Origin: DATBHZ01 sp036557185
GTDB taxonomy: Bacteria; Actinomycetota; Acidimicrobiia; IMCC26256; JAENVU01
Assembly: GCA_036557185.1 (NCBI GenBank)
Contig: DATBHZ010000085.1
Coordinates: forward strand, 1 to 16,589
Length of the DNA stretch: 16,589 bases
Reading direction: 5' to 3'
Shown: positions 6,640 through 14,076 of the stretch, piece after piece
Numbering within the stretch: the stretch's first letter is position 1
How the letters are laid out: each line of letters begins with the position of its first letter
Notes under the pieces: model-generated
What the model saw: the letters and a program-made list of their open reading frames with translations, nothing else
What the model was told of the DNA's origin: nothing
Database searches by the model: none
Program-made: the position numbers and the translations under genes

Positions 6640-6891
6640 ATGGAGCGTGCCGAGGCACTCACCGCTATTCGAGACGTCGCCGTCGAGGTGCTGAGCGTCG
6701 ACCCCGACGCGGTCGTCGAAGAGGCCCGGTTCAACGAGGACCTGGACGCCGACTCGCTCGACCTGGTCGAGCTCGTGATGGGGCTCGAGGAGCGGTTCGA
6801 CGTGACCATCCCCGAGGAGGACCTCGAGGGCGTCGCGACCGTCGGACAGGCGGTCGATCTCGTGATGTCGAAAGCCGCGAGCCGCGCATGA
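6640..6891 (+). CDS. acpP: Acyl carrier protein
   Basis: Carries the growing acyl chain on a 4'-phosphopantetheine arm between the Fab enzymes. The 83-residue, strongly acidic protein has the D-S-L motif in DADSLDLVEL with Ser39 as the attachment site, followed by the helix II recognition segment LVMGLEERFDV and the conserved I-P-E-E-D (57-61). AAGGAG (6625-6630) nine bases before the ATG is the best ribosome-binding site in the operon, fitting the high expression that ACP needs. The 58-base gap before it might hold an internal promoter or processing site, but none is clear. Confidence 0.97.
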   Translation: MERAEALTAIRDVAVEVLSVDPDAVVEEARFNEDLDADSLDLVELVMGLEERFDVTIPEEDLEGVATVGQAVDLVMSKAASRA

Positions 6892-6901
6892 GGTCGGCGT
6901 C

Positions 6902-8155
6902 GTGAGCGAAGCGATCGACCACCGCGGCCGTCCCCGTGTGGTCGTGACCGGCATCGGCCTGCACACCCCCGCGGGCGCTGGGCTCGACGCAGTCTGGACG
7001 ACCCTCCTCGCAGGTCGCTCCGTTGCCGGGCCTGTGACTCGCGTCGACGTGTCGGGCCTCGGCGTGCGCTTCGCGTGCGAGGTGACCGAGTTCGACCCGG
7101 TCCCCTACCTCGGTCCGAAGGAGAGCCGCCGCGTGGACCGCACCGCGCAGCTCGGCTTCGCGGCCGCCAGCGACGCGCTCGAGGACGCCGGCGAGCTGGG
7201 CATCGACCCGGCGCGCGTCGCCGTCGTCGCGGCCACGGGCATCGGCGGGCTCATCACGCTCGAGGAGCAGAACCGCATCTTCATCGACAAGGGCCCTGAT
7301 CGCGTGAGCCCGTTCTTCATCCCGATGATGATGCCCAACGCGACCGCCGGCCTCGTCGCGATCCGGCGAGGGTTCACCGGCCCGAACCTCTGCATCAGCA
7401 CGGCGTGTGCCGCAGGTGCGAACGCCATTGGCGAGGCGACCCGCATGTTGCGCGACGGCACGGCCGACGTTGCCGTGGCCGGAGGTACCGAGGCAGCCAT
7501 CACACCACCGGCCATCGCTGCATTCACTCGCATGGGCGCGCTCAGCAAGCGCAATGAAGCACCCGAGCTCGCGTCACGACCGTTCGACGCGGAGCGTGAC
7601 GGCTTCGTGCTGGGTGAGGGAGCCGCGTTCCTCGTGCTCGAGCGCGCGGACCGTGCGGAGGCTCGCGGCGCCCACATCTACGGCGAGGTCGCCGGCTACG
7701 GGACCAACAGCGACGCATTCCACATCACGGCTCCGGCGACCGGTGGCGCGGGCGCGGCAGCGTGCATGCAGCTGGCGCTCGACGACGCAGGGCTTTCGGC
7801 GGGCGAGATCAAGCACGTCAACGCCCACGGGACATCAACCGAGCTCAACGACAGCGCCGAGTCGGAAGCCATCCACAAGGTGTTCTCGGATCACAAGCCC
7901 CCGGTCACCTCCACCAAGGGAGTGGTCGGGCACCTCATCGGGGCGGCGGGAGCGTTCGAGGCAGCCGTCGCGTTGCACAGCGCACGCGTCGGTACGGTGC
8001 CTCCCACGGCGAACCACGAGCGCAAAGGTGACGACATCGCCGACATCGACATCGTCGCCGGCGAGGCCCGGGAGATCGAGACGGGCCCCGCACTGTCGAA
8101 CTCGTTCGGCTTCGGCGGCCACAACGCATCGCTCGTCCTCATCCCCCAGGCGTGA
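6902..8155 (+). CDS. fabF: Beta-ketoacyl-ACP synthase II (FabF)
   Basis: Condenses acyl-ACP with malonyl-ACP in each elongation round. The 417-residue length is normal. The catalytic triad is complete: Cys169 in STACAAGANAIGEA, His309 in VNAHGTSTELND, and His344 in GHLIGAAGAFE, with Lys339 just before. The gating-loop region GFGGHN lies near the C-terminus. The intact cysteine rules out a chain-length-factor homologue. GTG at 6902 has GAGG eight bases upstream that overlaps the acpP stop, so the two are close-coupled. Confidence 0.96.
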   Translation: MSEAIDHRGRPRVVVTGIGLHTPAGAGLDAVWTTLLAGRSVAGPVTRVDVSGLGVRFACEVTEFDPVPYLGPKESRRVDRTAQLGFAAASDALEDAGELGIDPARVAVVAATGIGGLITLEEQNRIFIDKGPDRVSPFFIPMMMPNATAGLVAIRRGFTGPNLCISTACAAGANAIGEATRMLRDGTADVAVAGGTEAAITPPAIAAFTRMGALSKRNEAPELASRPFDAERDGFVLGEGAAFLVLERADRAEARGAHIYGEVAGYGTNSDAFHITAPATGGAGAAACMQLALDDAGLSAGEIKHVNAHGTSTELNDSAESEAIHKVFSDHKPPVTSTKGVVGHLIGAAGAFEAAVALHSARVGTVPPTANHERKGDDIADIDIVAGEAREIETGPALSNSFGFGGHNASLVLIPQA

Positions 8156-8165
8156 ACCGCCGCCG

Positions 8166-9545
8166 GTGACGCTCGCCTCGCCGGCGACCCCTATCGGCAG
8201 CGTCCGCACGCCTGTCGCGCGCGCGTCACTCACGGAACGCAACGGTCGGCGCGTCGCGCTCTTCTCGCTCAGCGGCGGCAAGCACCACGGCTCGATCGGA
8301 ACCTCCGAAGGCAGCACGATCGAGTCGTTGGTCGATCTCGCCGTCTCCGTCGGTGCTCCGGTCGTGGGCGTGCTCGACACGTCGGGCGCCGAGATCTTCG
8401 AGGGTGTCGCCGCCCTCCACGCGTGGGGACGCGTGGCCCGTGCGCTCACGCGCGCGTCGGGCGTGGTGCCAATCCTGCTCGGCGTCACCGGAGCGGCGCT
8501 CTCCGGCCCGTCGTTGCTGCTCGGGCTCGCCGACCACGTGGTCATGTGCGACGGCTCCTTCGCCTACGTCACCGGGCCGGCCGACGCCGAGGCGTTCACG
8601 GGTGTCCACGTCGACCGCGTCGGGCTCGGGGGGCCGGCGGTGCACGCGCGCCGCAGCGGGCTTGCGACGCTCACCGTCGAGGCGGAGCCGGACGTCCTCC
8701 TCGCGCTCGAGCTCTTGCTGTCCTACCTCCCGGACCACCATCTCACCGACCCCGAGCGTGTCCTCGGAGGCGATCCCGCGGATCGCCTCACGCGCGCGGC
8801 GGTCCAGGCGGTCCCCGCTGATCCGCACGCGTCCTACGACGTGCGGGCGGTGATCACCGACGTGCTCGACCACGAGTCGTGGCTCGAGCTGCACCCGTGG
8901 CACGCGACCAGCATGGTCGTCGGTTACGGGCGGCTGGACGGGCGCGTGGTCGGCATCGTTGCGAACCAGCCGTTCGAGCGCGCCGGCACGATCGGCATCG
9001 ACGCCGCTCGCAAGGCCGCGCGCTTCGTGCAGCTCTGCGACTCGTTCAACGTTCCGATCATCACGTTCGTGGACACGCCGGGCTTCACGCCGGGCCGCGA
9101 CCTCGAATGGCGCGGGATCATTCGACACGGTGCGCAGCTCGTGCACGCATACGCGGCCGCCACGGTCCCGCGGCTCTCGATCGTGCTCCGCAAGAACTAC
9201 GGAGGCGGGTACATCGTCATGGACTCGCGGGCGCTCGGCAACGACTGGTGCGCGGCCTGGCCCCTCGCCGAGATTGCGGTCGTGGGCGCTCGCGGTGCCG
9301 TGGAGATCCTGCACCGGCGCCGACTCCTCGAAGCAGAGCCGAACGAGCGCGCCCGGCTGCGCGACGAGCTCGAGGCGGAGTTCACCGAGCGCTTCGCAAA
9401 CCCATACGAAGCCGCGGCCCGGGGTTACGTCGACGAGGTCATCGACCCGGTCGACACACGGCGCGCGCTGGCCGGCGTGTTGGATCGTGTACACACCAAG
9501 CGCGAGGCTCCGATCCGCCGTCGGCACAGCAACACACCGCTCTGA
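8166..9545 (+). CDS. Acyl-CoA carboxylase beta-type carboxyltransferase, divergent N-half
   Basis: Carboxyl-transferase (PccB/AccD5-like) family, 459 residues against about 510-530 usually; the normal N-terminal 50-70 residues are missing. The C-terminal half is classical: GYGRLDGRVVGIVANQ (253-268), FVDTPGFTPGRDLEWRGII (301-319), RKNYGGGYIVMDSRALGND (342-360) and AWPLAEIAVVGARGAVEIL (364-382). The N-terminal half is altered: where the family has SGGARIQEG it reads TSGAEIFEG (72-80), and where it has AGGAxYSPAxTD it reads LSGPSLLLGLAD (112-123), so the first oxyanion Gly-Gly appears lost. In the family the N-half normally binds acyl-CoA and the C-half carboxybiotin. The start is GTG at 8166, with only a weak ribosome-binding site, ten bases after fabF. 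It may be the operon's malonyl-CoA-forming subunit or a repurposed, possibly biotin-independent enzyme. Family firm, reaction uncertain. Confidence 0.87.
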   Translation: MTLASPATPIGSVRTPVARASLTERNGRRVALFSLSGGKHHGSIGTSEGSTIESLVDLAVSVGAPVVGVLDTSGAEIFEGVAALHAWGRVARALTRASGVVPILLGVTGAALSGPSLLLGLADHVVMCDGSFAYVTGPADAEAFTGVHVDRVGLGGPAVHARRSGLATLTVEAEPDVLLALELLLSYLPDHHLTDPERVLGGDPADRLTRAAVQAVPADPHASYDVRAVITDVLDHESWLELHPWHATSMVVGYGRLDGRVVGIVANQPFERAGTIGIDAARKAARFVQLCDSFNVPIITFVDTPGFTPGRDLEWRGIIRHGAQLVHAYAAATVPRLSIVLRKNYGGGYIVMDSRALGNDWCAAWPLAEIAVVGARGAVEILHRRRLLEAEPNERARLRDELEAEFTERFANPYEAAARGYVDEVIDPVDTRRALAGVLDRVHTKREAPIRRRHSNTPL

Positions 9546-9568
9546 GGGAGAGGAAGGCTCCGGGACGC

Positions 9569-10327
9569 ATGTTGCTCGCAGGAAAGCGGATCCTCGTGAC
9601 CGGAGTCCTGAACGACGCGTCGATCGCGTTCGGCGTGGCGAAGGTTGCGCAGGAGCAGGGCGCCGAAGTGGTGTTGAGCTCGTTCGGGCGCGTGATGAGC
9701 CTCACGCGTCGCGCCGCGCGCAAGCTGCCGACGGAACCCGAGGTCGTGCAGCTGGACGTCGGCGACACCGACGACCTCGCAGCACTCGCCGAGCGGGTGG
9801 GCGGCTCGCTCGACGGCGTGGTGCACGCCATCGGGTTCGCGCCCGAGTCGTGTCTCGGCGGTGGCTTCCTGGACGCGCCCTGGGAGGACGTGGCAGTCGC
9901 GATGCAGGTCTCGGCGTTCTCCCTCAAGGCGCTGGCGATGGCCGCGCTGCCGCTGATGGACCGCGGTGGCGCGATCGTCGGTCTCGATTTCGACAACCAA
10001 CACCACGCGTGGCCCGTGTACGACTGGATGGGCGTCGCGAAGGCGGCGTTCGAGTCGACGGCCCGCTACCTCGCCAAGGAGCTGGGGCCGCGTGGCATCC
10101 GCGTGAACCTCGTCTCCGCCGGGCCCTTGCGCACCCTCGCGGCGAAGAGCATCCCGGGCTTCGATCAGTTCGAGGAGGTGTGGGCGGCACGGGCGCCGCT
10201 CGGCTGGGACATCCGCGACACGGAGCCCGCCGCGCGCGCCTGCGCCGCGCTGTTGAGCGACTGGTTTCCCGCGACCACCGGCGAGATGGTGCATGTCGAC
10301 GGCGGTTTCCACGCAACCGGAGCGTGA
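9569..10327 (+). CDS. fabI: Enoyl-ACP reductase, InhA-like (FabI)
   Basis: NADH-dependent reduction of the enoyl-ACP double bond, the last step of the cycle. The 252 residues match the FabI/InhA subgroup of SDRs: a variant nucleotide loop TGVLNDASIAFGVAKVAQEQ (11-30) very like the mycobacterial InhA sequence, VVHAIGF (84-90), the catalytic Tyr151 and Lys158 spaced seven apart in YDWMGVAK, and NLVSAGPLRTLAAKSIPGF (180-198). An unusual DFDNQHHAWP stretch (140-149) sits where InhA has DFDPSRAMP. ATG at 9569 follows a purine-rich GGAGAGGAAGG. It is the last gene of the operon, closed by a strong hairpin. InhA-type sequence supports an actinobacterial host. Confidence 0.94.
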   Translation: MLLAGKRILVTGVLNDASIAFGVAKVAQEQGAEVVLSSFGRVMSLTRRAARKLPTEPEVVQLDVGDTDDLAALAERVGGSLDGVVHAIGFAPESCLGGGFLDAPWEDVAVAMQVSAFSLKALAMAALPLMDRGGAIVGLDFDNQHHAWPVYDWMGVAKAAFESTARYLAKELGPRGIRVNLVSAGPLRTLAAKSIPGFDQFEEVWAARAPLGWDIRDTEPAARACAALLSDWFPATTGEMVHVDGGFHATGA

Positions 10328-10364
10328 ACCGGGCCGACTGACCCACGCCTGTCCGCGAACGCGA

Positions 10365-10415
10365 GAGAGCCCTCGGCGGGGCTGCTGGGGGGCGGGCGCG
10401 GGGCCGAGGGCTCTC
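10365..10415 (+). terminator. Strong hairpin terminator closing the fab operon
   Basis: A 13-bp perfect stem (GAGAGCCCTCGGC and its exact complement at 10403-10415) encloses a 25-base G-rich loop, 37 bases after the fabI stop. There is no T-run, as expected for actinobacteria. The G-rich loop could itself fold. Confidence 0.75.
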
Positions 10416-10418
10416 ATC

Positions 10419-10433
10419 AGGCGGTGACCGCCT
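10419..10433. terminator. Second small hairpin after the fab terminator
   Basis: AGGCGG/CCGCCT form a 6-bp perfect stem around TGA, three bases beyond the main hairpin, with flanking ATC...GAT able to extend the dyad imperfectly. It may back up termination or mark the regulatory region of the next gene. Confidence 0.35.
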
Positions 10434-10540
10434 ACTGATCCTCACCGTATGGGTTTGTCCGGTTGCGCCTTTGGTCGGGACGACCCATTCTTCGGCTTCT
10501 ATCAGCCGGGGGCGAAATGCGCCGGACGCTCTCCGCGACC

Positions 10541-10546
10541 TAGCGT
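10541..10546 (+). promoter_or_regulatory. Possible -10 box of a leaderless transcript (TAGCGT)
   Basis: TAGCGT fits TANNNT and ends eight bases before the ATG at 10555. There is no Shine-Dalgarno between, so the message probably starts at or next to the start codon. No recognisable -35 is seen. Confidence 0.4.
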
Positions 10547-10554
10547 CACTCGCC

Positions 10555-11115
10555 ATGGCGGGGGCCGGCAAAGAACGGAGACGCTACGAGCGCGAACGCC
10601 GCCGTCAGCACCGCCGCCGGGGGCAAGTGACTCGGACGGCGCCCAGTTGGCTGAGGCCCGCACTGGTGTGCGCGGCCGTCGTCGTCGTCTTGGTGGCCGT
10701 CATCTCTCTCGGAGTCGCGGCCGGCGGCTCGGGGCCGAAGCACACGATCACCGGCACGCTCACGATCACGCAGGGCGACAGCGCCAACTCGACCATCAGG
10801 CTCGACCCCGACGGCACGTGCACAGGCTACGGCCGGGACGCTGACATCACCCCGAGCGCACGGGTGCTCGTCAAGGACGCGAAGGGCAACACCGTGGCGA
10901 CCGCGCGCCTCGGGTCCGGCACCAGCCAGCAGCTCGCCAACCCTTCCACACTGCTGCACGGGCCGTCCGGCACGTGCACGTTCGACTTCAAGGTCGCGGG
11001 CATTCCCGATTCCGACCACTACGACATCGATGTCGCCGGGACGCGCCTCAGGCGCACGCAGAAGCAACTCCGTGACGATTCCTGGTCCATCCGCGTCGAC
11101 GCGAACGACCGCTGA
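10555..11115 (+). CDS. Single-pass membrane protein with highly basic N-terminus
   Basis: Family not recognised. The 186-residue protein starts with an extreme Arg-rich cytoplasmic segment (KERRRYERERRRQHRRR, about 7-23), then one membrane helix (about 35-56), then an outside domain of about 130 residues. That domain looks beta-rich (alternating strands such as ITGTLTITQGD and ARVLVKDAKGN) and has two cysteines (89 and 141), probably a disulfide. I placed the start at ATG 10555 because translation from there opens directly into the basic segment and a TAGCGT box lies eight bases before it; an in-frame upstream GTG (10471) would add 28 unconserved-looking residues. The basic tail could contact nucleic acid or acidic lipid; that is inference. 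Confidence 0.72.
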   Translation: MAGAGKERRRYERERRRQHRRRGQVTRTAPSWLRPALVCAAVVVVLVAVISLGVAAGGSGPKHTITGTLTITQGDSANSTIRLDPDGTCTGYGRDADITPSARVLVKDAKGNTVATARLGSGTSQQLANPSTLLHGPSGTCTFDFKVAGIPDSDHYDIDVAGTRLRRTQKQLRDDSWSIRVDANDR

Positions 11116-11133
11116 GCAGGCTCCTGACCGATT

Positions 11134-11613
11134 TCAGGCGTTCTTCAAGGCCTCCGCTGCTTTCGGAAACGTGTCCTTCGGGCTGACCTTGTAGAACGCG
11201 TCGGCGATCTTGCCCTTCTCGTCGATGACGAACGCGGAGCGAACGATGCCCATGAACTTCTTCCCGTACATCGACTTCTGACCCCACGCGCCCCAGGCGT
11301 CGGCGACCTTGTGGTCCTCGTCGGCCAGCAGCGGGAAGCCGAGCTTGTACTTCGTGTCGAACTTCGCCTGCTTCTCGGGCGCGTCCGGCGAGATGCCGAC
11401 AACCGCGGCGCCGAGCTTGGTCAGGTCCTTGCGATGGTCACGCAGCTCGCATGACTGCGTGGTGCAACTGGGAGTGTCGGCCTTCGGGTAGAAGTAGACG
11501 ACGAGCTTCTTGCCCTTGTAGTCCGACAGCTTCACCTTCTTGCCCGCCTGATCGACGAGCGTGAACGCGGGTGCCTTGTCTCCCGGTGCGAGCTTCCCCT
11601 TCTGCGGTGCCAT
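11134..11613 (-). CDS. bcp: Peroxiredoxin, Bcp/PrxQ type
   Basis: Thiol peroxidase that reduces hydrogen peroxide and organic peroxides in the cytosol, using thioredoxin-type electrons. The 159-residue AhpC/TSA domain has the PrxQ signature ADTPSCTTQSCELRD with peroxidatic Cys50 and resolving Cys55 five positions on, so it is an atypical two-cysteine enzyme. GVSxD-like GISPDAPEKQAKF and FPLLADEDHKVADAWGAWG are also typical. I chose ATG 11613 because GGAGG sits five bases before it; an upstream in-frame ATG at 11640 would add nine residues but has no good ribosome-binding site. The protein is much richer in lysine than its neighbours. It is convergent with the membrane-protein gene (18 bases apart) and divergent from the MFS gene. 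Confidence 0.94.
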   Translation of the reverse strand: MAPQKGKLAPGDKAPAFTLVDQAGKKVKLSDYKGKKLVVYFYPKADTPSCTTQSCELRDHRKDLTKLGAAVVGISPDAPEKQAKFDTKYKLGFPLLADEDHKVADAWGAWGQKSMYGKKFMGIVRSAFVIDEKGKIADAFYKVSPKDTFPKAAEALKNA

Positions 11614-11654
11614 CCGATCCTCCGAGGTGCGCGTCGACATCGACCGTCACCCCG

Positions 11655-11660
11655 TAGCAT
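11655..11660 (+). promoter_or_regulatory. Possible -10 box (TAGCAT) of a leaderless MFS transcript
   Basis: TAGCAT fits TANNNT. It overlaps the ATG at 11659 and ends seven bases before an in-frame GTG at 11668. If it is the real -10 box, the MFS protein starts at that GTG and the message is leaderless. No Shine-Dalgarno precedes either codon. Confidence 0.35.
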
Positions 11661-13230
11661 GCCGCGGGTGCGGCGCCGGGAGAGCATCCATCTGGAGCTC
11701 TCCCTCACGGACACGCTCGCGCTGGCGCGGTCGAAGCTCGATCTCGAGGGCGACGACCACCGGCTCGAGGGGCGATTGCCGGGATTCGAGCAGGCGTCCC
11801 TCGAGGCAACCGGGTCGGACGGTGAGGGCGGGACGAACCTCGTGCTCGAGGCCGAGTCCGAGGTGCACGTCCCGTTCTTCCAATGGTTCTTCGCGCCGAT
11901 CTTCGCCTTCGAGATGCGACGCCACCTCCGCCACGCCGTCGCGATCCTGCACGCGGCGGCGACCGGCGCGGACCCGCCGGAGCCGCTCCGCGAGTCACCG
12001 GTCACTCCCCCAGCGGCGTTCACCGACAGCCAGGTCGCGCTGATCGCGACCGTCTGCCTCGCAGGTGCGATGGCGGCGTTCGCATCGGCGCTGTTCGGTC
12101 AGAACGCCGACAGCATCGCCAAGACCTACAACATCTCCGACGCCGGGCTCAGTCAGGCGTTGGCAGTCACCCGCGGCGGGGTGCTGCTCGCGCTGGTCGC
12201 GGCTGCGCTCGCCGACCGTCTCGGGCGCCGACGGGTGCTCATCGGCACGCTCGTGGTGATCGCGGCCGCGAACGCTGTTTCGGCTCTCGCGCCCACGATT
12301 GTGACGTTCACCATCGCCCAGACCGTGGTGCGTGCCGCCGTGAACGCCGCGGTCGTGGTCGGCGGCATCGCAGTCGTCGAAGAGGCGCCGGAGTCGGCCC
12401 GTGCGTACGCGGTCGCGATGCTGGCGCTCGCGTCGGGCGCCGGCTTCGCGCTCGCGGTCATCCTCCTCCCCACGGCCGGTTTCAGCCCGGAGAGCTGGCG
12501 TCTGGCCTTCGGTTTCAGCGCCCTCACCATCCTGCTGGTCCCGATCATTGCCCGAAACCTCACCGAGACGACGCGGTTCACGTCCTTGACGCGCCGAACG
12601 GAGCAGCGCGGCAGCCTGCGCGAGGTTGCACGCGGCGCCTACGGAGGACGGTTCGTCCTGCTCGCGCTCGTCGCCTTCCTCACCAACGTCTTCAGCGCGC
12701 CGTCGGCACAGCTCACCAACCGGTACCTCGCCGATGTCCGTGGCTTCTCGAGCTCGGGCATCGCGGTCCTGCGGGGTGTGACGAACGGGGTGCCGGGCCT
12801 GTTCGGCATCCTCCTGGGCGGGCGGCTCGCCGAGACGCGGGGACGAAGGCCTGTCGCGTCGATCGGACTACTGATCGCCACGCTGCTCTCGGCGATGTTC
12901 TTCCTCACGAGCGGGGTGACGCTCTGGATCGCATCGACGCTGATGATCATCGCCGCGGCATCGACGACGCTCGCTGTGGGGACGATGGACGCCGAGCTGT
13001 TCCCGACGGAGGCACGCGGGACGTCGAATGCGATGCTGATCGTGACAGGAGTGGCCGGCTCGGTCGTCGGACTGCTGGTCGCCGGTTGGCTGTCGGCGCC
13101 ACTCGGCGGGCTTGGCAACGCGATCGCGATCTGCGGCGTCGCACCTCTGCTGGCCGCGGTGTTCCTCCTTCCACGCCTCCCGGAGTCGGGCGGGCGCGCC
13201 CTCGACGACGTGAGCCCGTCCGAGATCTGA
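11659..13230 (+). CDS. MFS transporter with an N-terminal soluble domain
   Basis: Major facilitator carrier of 523 residues, substrate unknown. Residues 1-105 are soluble: about 70 residues that look beta-rich, then VPFFQWFFAPIFAFEMRRHL, an amphipathic helix reaching to about 100. A proline-containing linker leads to the membrane part (from about 125) of roughly 12 helices. Motif A appears in both halves: DRLGRRRVL (186-194) and ETRGRRPVA (392-400). The N-terminal part resembles the strand-strand-long-helix end of a START/SRPBCC-like fold, which would suggest ligand sensing; this is only inference. ATG at 11659 is used here, but GTG at 11668 fits a leaderless start better. It is divergent from bcp with a gap of about 45 bases, so the promoters may overlap. 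Confidence 0.87.
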   Translation: MPRVRRRESIHLELSLTDTLALARSKLDLEGDDHRLEGRLPGFEQASLEATGSDGEGGTNLVLEAESEVHVPFFQWFFAPIFAFEMRRHLRHAVAILHAAATGADPPEPLRESPVTPPAAFTDSQVALIATVCLAGAMAAFASALFGQNADSIAKTYNISDAGLSQALAVTRGGVLLALVAAALADRLGRRRVLIGTLVVIAAANAVSALAPTIVTFTIAQTVVRAAVNAAVVVGGIAVVEEAPESARAYAVAMLALASGAGFALAVILLPTAGFSPESWRLAFGFSALTILLVPIIARNLTETTRFTSLTRRTEQRGSLREVARGAYGGRFVLLALVAFLTNVFSAPSAQLTNRYLADVRGFSSSGIAVLRGVTNGVPGLFGILLGGRLAETRGRRPVASIGLLIATLLSAMFFLTSGVTLWIASTLMIIAAASTTLAVGTMDAELFPTEARGTSNAMLIVTGVAGSVVGLLVAGWLSAPLGGLGNAIAICGVAPLLAAVFLLPRLPESGGRALDDVSPSEI

Positions 13231-13256
13231 CCACCCCCCTCCTCCGGGGCCCGCGA

Positions 13257-13262
13257 TACGTT
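13257..13262 (+). promoter_or_regulatory. Possible -10 box of a leaderless transcript (TACGTT)
   Basis: TACGTT, within GATACGTT, fits TANNNT and ends six bases before the ATG at 13269. With the usual distance to the start of transcription, the message would begin at the A of the ATG. The 38-base gap after the MFS gene also allows read-through. Confidence 0.4.
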
Positions 13263-13268
13263 CCGGCG

Positions 13269-14066
13269 ATGAGCAGCTACGAGTCCGCGTTGCGCGATTT
13301 CGAGAAGACGACCGCCACGTGCAACGGCATCACTCGCGACGTCTACCGGATCGGCACGGGCCCCGGTGTGATCGTGATCCACGAGATCCCCGGGATCACC
13401 CCTCAGGTCGCCGATTTCGGCCGCCGCGTGGCGGCGGCAGGCTGCACCGCCGTCCTCCCCGTGCTGTTCGGTGAGCCGGGGAAGCCGCTCGGCGTCGGTT
13501 ACGCGCTCCAGATCCTCGTCTCGGGATGCGTGGCGAAGGACTTCGCCACATTCGCCACCGACACCACGAGCCCCGCCACCGTCTGGCTGCGTGAGCTCGC
13601 CGCGCAGGTCCACGAGGAGTGCGGCGGTCCGGGCGTCGGCGCGGTCGGCATGTGCTTCACCGGCGGATTCGCGCTCGCCATGATGGTCGACGACCGGATG
13701 CTTGCTCCGGTGCTCAGTCAGCCGTCCCTGCCGTTCCCCTTCAGCAAGCGCCACCGTGCTGACCTCGGCATCTCGACCGCAGACCTCGCGCGGGTCAAGC
13801 AGCGCGCGGAGAACGGCCAGTGCCTGCTCGGGCTGCGCTTCAGCGCCGACAAGAGCTCACCGTCCCAGCGGTTCGACACGCTGCAGCGCGAGCTCGGTGA
13901 TGCGTTCATCGCGGTCGAGATCGACTCGGCGCCAGGCAACCCGTACGGCATCAAGCGGAGCGCGCACTCTGTCTTGACAAACGATCTCGTCGACGAGCCC
14001 GGTCACCCCACGCGCGAGGCGCTCGACCAGGTGCTCACCTTCTTCCGCGAACGGCTCGGCGTCTAG
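13269..14066 (+). CDS. Dienelactone-hydrolase-family alpha/beta hydrolase
   Basis: Alpha/beta hydrolase of 265 residues, likely cytosolic. The DLH layout is clear: VIVIHEIPGITPQV (34-47) with the Glu39 that pairs with the nucleophile in this family, the nucleophile Cys129 in VGMCFTGGFALA, an acidic residue Asp194 in FSADKSSPSQRF, and His233 in KRSAHSVLT. Thus a Cys-Asp-His triad is present. The family opens lactone rings, classically in chlorocatechol breakdown, but many members have other ester or lactone substrates, and no catabolic genes are near. The start is supported by the TACGTT box six bases upstream. It converges on the anti-sigma gene ten bases away. Confidence 0.88.
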   Translation: MSSYESALRDFEKTTATCNGITRDVYRIGTGPGVIVIHEIPGITPQVADFGRRVAAAGCTAVLPVLFGEPGKPLGVGYALQILVSGCVAKDFATFATDTTSPATVWLRELAAQVHEECGGPGVGAVGMCFTGGFALAMMVDDRMLAPVLSQPSLPFPFSKRHRADLGISTADLARVKQRAENGQCLLGLRFSADKSSPSQRFDTLQRELGDAFIAVEIDSAPGNPYGIKRSAHSVLTNDLVDEPGHPTREALDQVLTFFRERLGV

Positions 14067-14076
14067 GGGCTCGCTG

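Noticed and set aside
6902..8155. FabF homologue as a chain-length factor or polyketide synthase subunit
   Set aside because: The active-site Cys169 and both histidines are present, and all neighbours are fatty-acid synthesis genes.
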